From positions 16,960-80,959 of the forward strand of contig CAKULY010000008.1 in NCBI GenBank assembly GCA_934667505.1: a stretch of DNA of 64,000 bases, in the 5' to 3' direction. Shown one piece after another: positions 59,928-64,000 of this stretch (its first letter is position 1; every line of letters begins with the position of its first letter). The position numbers and the translations under genes are program-made. Origin of the DNA: an uncultured Treponema sp. (GTDB taxonomy: Bacteria; Spirochaetota; Spirochaetia; Treponematales; Treponemataceae). The notes beneath the pieces are model-generated. The model worked only from the letters and a program-made list of their open reading frames with translations. It was not told the origin of the DNA and did not search any database.

Positions 59928-61670
59928 ATGAACAAACGCACGCGCTTTGTTATTCTTATTGGTGTTTTAGCAATTTGTTTTGCTTTTCTTTGGCCATCTG
60001 TAAGTTGGTATTTAGGAACACCTAAAGATGTTCAAACATTGGCTTTGGGCTCTCTTGAACAGATAAGGGATTATTCAGAATCAAAAGCTAATGAGGATGT
60101 AAGAAACCTTGAAGCTGTTGTAAGAGCGGCTCCGGATGAAGTTCTTCCAAAGGAATATTCTTGGTTAGAAAAGAAAGCTATAAAACAGTATAAAAAGTAT
60201 AAAAGAGCAGTTCCTGAAAAAATGACGGCTGCTGCTGTTCTTAATGCCTATGATAGCGAAATGGAATTCCGAGAAGTGTTTGTCGCTCGTTATCGAGAAA
60301 GCATTCTTAAAGCAAAAAACAGATATACAAATTCTGTAAAGCTAGGACTGGATCTCTCTGGCGGTATGAATATCGTTGTTAAGGCTGATCTTGATGCGGC
60401 TCTTGAAGCGCAAAAGGCTTCCGGGGTTGTTACAAACGAAGAGCAGTTTAAGAAAGATATTATGACTCAGGCAATTGAAAATCTTTCTAGCCGAATTGAC
60501 AAGTTTGGACTTACAGAGCCTGTTATAAGGCTTCAGGGTGAAGACCGAATTTATATTGAAATGCCTGGTGCCGCAGAAACTGATACAATTAATACAATTA
60601 TCATGGGAAAAGGCGTTTTGAATTTTAGACTTGTAGACGATGCCGCTACTTCTAAATTTTATGAATTCTATAATAAAAATCCTGCTTCTACTTTTGACGT
60701 AAATGGAAATCTTATGAATCCATCGCTTATCCCTGAAGATTGCGAGCTTTTTGGTACATACACAAAGGATGCATATGGACTTGATCAAAGAACCGGCTAT
60801 CTTGTTGTAAAAAAAGAAATTGCGCTTGAAGGGAAATATATAAAATCAGCAGAGGTCGGGGCTGACCATTTGACTAATCAGCCTCAGGTAAACTTTACTT
60901 TGGATTCAGAGGGCGCGCAGATTTTCGCGGACTTTACAGCATCTCATGTTGGGGAATCTCTTGCAATTGTAAGCGATAACAAAATTAAGTCTAATGCCCG
61001 TATTAACGGGGCGATTCCTGGTGGGCAGGTCGCAATTTCTGGCTTTGGTCTTGAAGAAGCTAAAAATCTTCAAAAAGTTCTTCAGTCTGCTTGGTTGAAT
61101 GTTCCTTTGTCGGTAGAAAGCCAGCAGGTTGTAGGAGCTTCTTTAGGAGATTTGGCTATACGTCAGGGAATAAAGGCTATTGTTGTAGGCCTTGGACTTA
61201 TAATGATTTTTATGTTGCTTTGGTACAAAGGCGCTGGTTGGAACGCAATTATTGCGCAGGTATTAAACCTTTATATAATGTTCAGTATCTTAAGCGCGTT
61301 TAATTTGACCCTTTCTCTTTCAAGTATTGCCGGTATGATTTTGACAATAGGCATGGCTGTTGATGCGAACGTAATCATATTTGAAAGAATAAAAGAAGAA
61401 CTTGCTCTTGGAAAGTCAAGAGCTACTGCAATTTCAGCCGGTTTTAACAACGCTTTCTGGGCAATCATGGACTCTAACATAACGACCTTTATAGCTGCAA
61501 TCTTCCTTTCAATGATGGGAAGCGGTACTATACAAGGGTTTGCAGTAAGCCTTTCAATAGGTGTTATTTCTTCTGTGTTTACAGCTCTGTTTGTATCAAG
61601 ACTTATGTTTGACTTTAATACTGATGTAATGAAAAAACAGAAAGTAAGTATCAGTTGGAGGGTAAAATAA
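59928..61670 (+). CDS. secD: Protein-export membrane protein SecD
   Basis: A 580-residue protein: one N-terminal helix, a large periplasmic region with VKLGLDLSGGMNIVVKADLDAAL (P1) and IDKFGLTEPVIRLQGEDRIYIEMPG, and five C-terminal helices with SSIAGMILTIGMAVDANVIIFERIKEEL, where the conserved Asp (VDANVIIFE) is a proton-pathway residue in the SecDF family. It uses proton movement to pull secreted proteins out. The secF ATG overlaps the stop by one base (TAATG). Confidence 0.96.
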   Translation: MNKRTRFVILIGVLAICFAFLWPSVSWYLGTPKDVQTLALGSLEQIRDYSESKANEDVRNLEAVVRAAPDEVLPKEYSWLEKKAIKQYKKYKRAVPEKMTAAAVLNAYDSEMEFREVFVARYRESILKAKNRYTNSVKLGLDLSGGMNIVVKADLDAALEAQKASGVVTNEEQFKKDIMTQAIENLSSRIDKFGLTEPVIRLQGEDRIYIEMPGAAETDTINTIIMGKGVLNFRLVDDAATSKFYEFYNKNPASTFDVNGNLMNPSLIPEDCELFGTYTKDAYGLDQRTGYLVVKKEIALEGKYIKSAEVGADHLTNQPQVNFTLDSEGAQIFADFTASHVGESLAIVSDNKIKSNARINGAIPGGQVAISGFGLEEAKNLQKVLQSAWLNVPLSVESQQVVGASLGDLAIRQGIKAIVVGLGLIMIFMLLWYKGAGWNAIIAQVLNLYIMFSILSAFNLTLSLSSIAGMILTIGMAVDANVIIFERIKEELALGKSRATAISAGFNNAFWAIMDSNITTFIAAIFLSMMGSGTIQGFAVSLSIGVISSVFTALFVSRLMFDFNTDVMKKQKVSISWRVK

Positions 61671-62911
61671 TGACTAAAAAAATATATAATTTCAGCAAAG
61701 GTTTTATTCCTTGCGCAATCCTAAGTACAGTCGTTATCTTATTCGGAATTTTTGGTCTTGTATTCAAAGGCATTAATTTTGGCATAGATTTTAGACCTGG
61801 TCTTGTTGAGGAAGTAAAAATAGCACCTGCTTCTGCGGAACTTTCTTATTCTGGAGATGCAAATGCTGTTGTGGAAGTTTCAAATACTTCTCTTATTATT
61901 GTAGTTAGTGGTATTGGCGCTGAAAATATGACAAAAACATATTTATATTCTCAGTATCCAACTATTGCGGATATTGCATCTGCTATTGATGTTCCTGGTG
62001 TAAAAGTTTCCCTTCTTACAGATGGTTCAGAATCTTCTTATAGTTTGTATGTGGACTCTTCAGTTTCAATGCAGCTTAGTCAAACTCCTTTGTCGCTTTA
62101 TGCAAAGAGTTTTTCTGGAAATATAGATGATGTTCGTTCTGTAGTGGAATCTATACAAGGCGCATCGTTTAAGCCAATGGGAACTGCTGATAACAGAAGT
62201 TTTCAGATTAGAATTCCTGTTGAAAAAGGTTCTGATTCTAATGACAAGGTTGTAAATACAATAAATAGCGTTCTTGATGATGCGTTTGGAAAAGAAAATA
62301 TCGCTGTAATAAAAACCGATTTTATTGGTTCGACTATGTCAAAATCTTTAGCAACAAAAGCGATTTTGTTCCTTGTATTAACCTTTGTTATGATTTGGGC
62401 ATATTCCGCAATTAGATTTCACTGGGACTTTGCTCTTGGTGCTATTGTAGCTTTGCTCCACGACACGTTGATAATGTTTACATTTATCGTTTGGACCAGA
62501 ATGGAATTTACAACAACTGTTTTTGCGGCTGTTCTTACTATAGTAGGTTATTCTATTAACGATACAGTTGTTATTCTTGACCGCGTTCGTGATAATTTGC
62601 GTAAAGAAAAAGTTAGCAATTTTAATCAGCTTTTGAATATGTCTTTAAGCGAAACTTTGTCTAGATCTATAATCACAACTGTTACAACAATGTTTGCAGC
62701 TTTGTCTTTGTATATTTTTGCATCTGGTTCAATTAAAGATTTTGCTCTTGCACTTATAGTTGGCCTTGTAAGCGGTTGTTATTCTTCAATTTTTATTTCG
62801 AGCGGATTTATATCTATGTGCCGAAGAAATTGGAAGCCAGAATATGGAGTTCATCATTCTGATAAAACTGCGCGAGGAGTTTTAAAAATGGATTCCGGAG
62901 TTCAAGTTTAA
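61670..62911 (+). CDS. secF: Protein-export membrane protein SecF
   Basis: A 413-residue protein: one N-terminal helix, a periplasmic domain starting FKGINFGIDFRPGL, and five C-terminal helices with VLTIVGYSINDTVVILDRVRDNLRK (the SecF counterpart of the SecD motif) and LSRSIITTVTTMFAALSLYIF. It pairs with SecD. GGAGG and ATG 61670 set the start. A bidirectional terminator follows. Confidence 0.96.
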   Translation: MTKKIYNFSKGFIPCAILSTVVILFGIFGLVFKGINFGIDFRPGLVEEVKIAPASAELSYSGDANAVVEVSNTSLIIVVSGIGAENMTKTYLYSQYPTIADIASAIDVPGVKVSLLTDGSESSYSLYVDSSVSMQLSQTPLSLYAKSFSGNIDDVRSVVESIQGASFKPMGTADNRSFQIRIPVEKGSDSNDKVVNTINSVLDDAFGKENIAVIKTDFIGSTMSKSLATKAILFLVLTFVMIWAYSAIRFHWDFALGAIVALLHDTLIMFTFIVWTRMEFTTTVFAAVLTIVGYSINDTVVILDRVRDNLRKEKVSNFNQLLNMSLSETLSRSIITTVTTMFAALSLYIFASGSIKDFALALIVGLVSGCYSSIFISSGFISMCRRNWKPEYGVHHSDKTARGVLKMDSGVQV

Positions 62912-62932
62912 TAAAAAATAAATAAATCGTTG

Positions 62933-62986
62933 AAAACTGCACTTTTAAAATTGAAGAAATTCGATTTTTGAAGTGCAGTTTTTTTT
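62933..62986. terminator. Bidirectional terminator between secF and the nucleotidyltransferase gene
   Basis: AAAACTGCACTT (62933-62944) and AAGTGCAGTTTT (62971-62982), 12-bp perfect stem with A and T runs outside. Confidence 0.9.
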
Positions 62987-62994
62987 ATAATCTG

Positions 62995-63774
62995 CTATTT
63001 GCAGATTCTTTTTATCTCTGTAATCATGTTTTCCAAAATTTGCATGGCTTTTGCGGAATCTGCAAAAAGATTTTCTAACAGCGAATTGATATTTTCTTCA
63101 AACTTTTCAGGAAGAATCGTTGCGTGTTCTTTTGCGTAGTCCATCATTCTTTTTTCACCCGGATGGGTTAATTCGTTTATAGCGAAAATTATATCAAAAT
63201 ATGATTCAAGAAAAGCAGCGGTTCTGTGGTTTACGCTTATATAGTCACCTCTTGAAAGCGCTTTTTTTATTTGCATATCATACGAAGGCAAGTTTCCTGT
63301 AAGAAGCCGCATATTTTGATTTATAATGTTTTGTTTCAGTTCTATAGGATAAGTGATTGAAAATCTTTTTTGCATAGAAGCAAACTTTCCTTCTTTATCG
63401 TAAAGTATTTTACTGTTCAGAAGATTATGCCACATGCAAGTTGTATAACCGTTATGAGCGTAGTGTTGCTCTGCCACAGAGGCTACGTCATTTGTGAAAT
63501 TTTCAAGATTTCTGTATAGAATATCAATGTCAATTCCGTTTTTTAAAGTGCAATCGTCCTCTAATTCCCAAAAACTGTTTGAGATTTCCATATAACTGCA
63601 GCAGTTTTCAAGAATAGACTTTCTCATGTTTTCTGATGGCAATTTTGTGCAGTAAATGTACAAATCGTAGTCTGATTTTTGATCAAAATTTTTACCCGCC
63701 CTTGAACCGCCTAAAGCTATAGCTTCGACTTCATTCAATTCAGAAAATGACTTCCATAATTTCTCAAAATACAT
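62995..63774 (-). CDS. Nucleotidyltransferase-domain protein (DUF4037-like)
   Basis: A 259-residue protein. The N-terminus has AIALGGSRAGKNFDQKSDYDLYIY, the GS-x(10)-DxD-type polymerase-beta fold signature, with a further Asp in IDIDILY as the third carboxylate. The C-terminal helical half (LKQNIINQNMRLLTGNL, KKALSRGDYISVNHRTAAFLESYFDIIFAINE) resembles the four-helix partner of kanamycin-type or DUF4037 enzymes. The substrate is unknown. It is divergent from the promoter at 63927. Confidence 0.75.
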   Translation of the reverse strand: MYFEKLWKSFSELNEVEAIALGGSRAGKNFDQKSDYDLYIYCTKLPSENMRKSILENCCSYMEISNSFWELEDDCTLKNGIDIDILYRNLENFTNDVASVAEQHYAHNGYTTCMWHNLLNSKILYDKEGKFASMQKRFSITYPIELKQNIINQNMRLLTGNLPSYDMQIKKALSRGDYISVNHRTAAFLESYFDIIFAINELTHPGEKRMMDYAKEHATILPEKFEENINSLLENLFADSAKAMQILENMITEIKRICK

Positions 63775-63868
63775 TTTTTCCTCCGTCGCTTTTATCTTGG
63801 TGCTATTATATATTAAAATGAGATTAATAATTAGTCCAAGCTTTGTTTTTTTTTAACAGTAAAAGAAC

Positions 63869-63894
63869 TCGGCTTTCTAGCCGAATTTTTTTTT
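63869..63894 (+). terminator. Terminator upstream of the right-edge promoter
   Basis: TCGGCT (63869-63874), loop TTCT, AGCCGA (63879-63884), followed by TTTTTTTTT after AA. No plus-strand gene precedes it closely, so it probably shields the downstream transcript from readthrough. Confidence 0.7.
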
Positions 63895-63926
63895 CAAAAA
63901 AAGTGCAAAAAAACGCGACAAAGGTA

Positions 63927-63955
63927 TTGACTAGGAAAAGAGTAACTGATATATT
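63927..63955 (+). promoter_or_regulatory. Strong promoter at the right edge, perhaps of a stable-RNA operon
   Basis: TTGACT (63927-63932), 17-bp spacer, TATATT (63950-63955), the same as the rplM promoter. The 45 bases that follow (starting near CACCGTCGCACGGGAG and ending GTTTGACAAG) are G+C-rich compared with the surroundings and have no ribosome-binding site or start codon in view, which fits the leader of an rRNA operon. The gene itself is off the window. Confidence 0.6.
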
Positions 63956-64000
63956 CATATTCACCGTCGCACGGGAGTGCCACGGAAGATGTTTGACAAG

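Overview
The window (about 38% G+C by eye) looks like chromosome of a Treponema-type spirochete, probably a free-living or gut/rumen commensal species. Reasons: spirochete-style lipoproteins, a compact AT-rich genome, the gene content, and biosynthetic capacity (arginine/ornithine, leucine, histidine, purines) that the host-restricted pathogen T. pallidum lacks. The assignment is an inference from gene content; no rRNA gene is visible to confirm it.

Layout. 0-6.4 kb: end of a MATE-like transporter, pyruvate formate-lyase (pflB), gltX, an amidohydrolase and the PFL activase (pflA). 6.4-11.4 kb: a leftward argJ-argB-argD operon ending in a regulated CBS/DRTGG pyrophosphatase. 11.6-20.3 kb: an S41 protease lipoprotein, guaA, a YihY-like membrane protein fused to a cyclic-nucleotide-binding domain, asnS and a hybrid histidine kinase. 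20.3-25.1 kb: leuA behind a leucine leader peptide and terminator (attenuator), an oxidoreductase and a MutS-like ATPase. 25.2-32 kb: guaB, an ion-transporter-superfamily permease, mntP with a yybP-ykoY manganese riboswitch, purA, and an outer-membrane protein whose signal peptide is encoded across a G9 tract. 32-39 kb: murE-ddl-murD plus an M15 peptidase and a lipoprotein. 39-45 kb: queD, an acyl-ACP thioesterase, hisHF, recQ, an OmpA-family protein. 45-53 kb: an Hjc-like nuclease, a GGDEF/EAL protein, potABCD and azlCD. 53-64 kb: rplM-rpsI-recX, sppA, a DUF975 protein, a CYTH protein, a dus gene, yajC-secD-secF, a nucleotidyltransferase, and a strong promoter running off the right edge.

The most striking non-genic feature is a family of about 204-bp foldback elements in intergenic spaces, with shorter derivatives of 81-92 bp and half copies. 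Three copies are flanked by identical 4-bp direct repeats (ATTT, ATCT, ATAT), the sign of transposition as MITEs. The two ends of each copy match each other better than they match other copies. One copy carries a second, unrelated foldback element in its centre. A second small repeat family, about 45 bp with arms GTCAAGG/CCTTGAC, occurs three times.

Other regulatory finds: a leucine attenuator, a manganese riboswitch leader with two mutually exclusive hairpins, a terminator-like hairpin inside the rplM leader, and a promoter whose -35 box lies in the purA terminator. No tRNA, rRNA, CRISPR array, prophage or transposase gene was seen.
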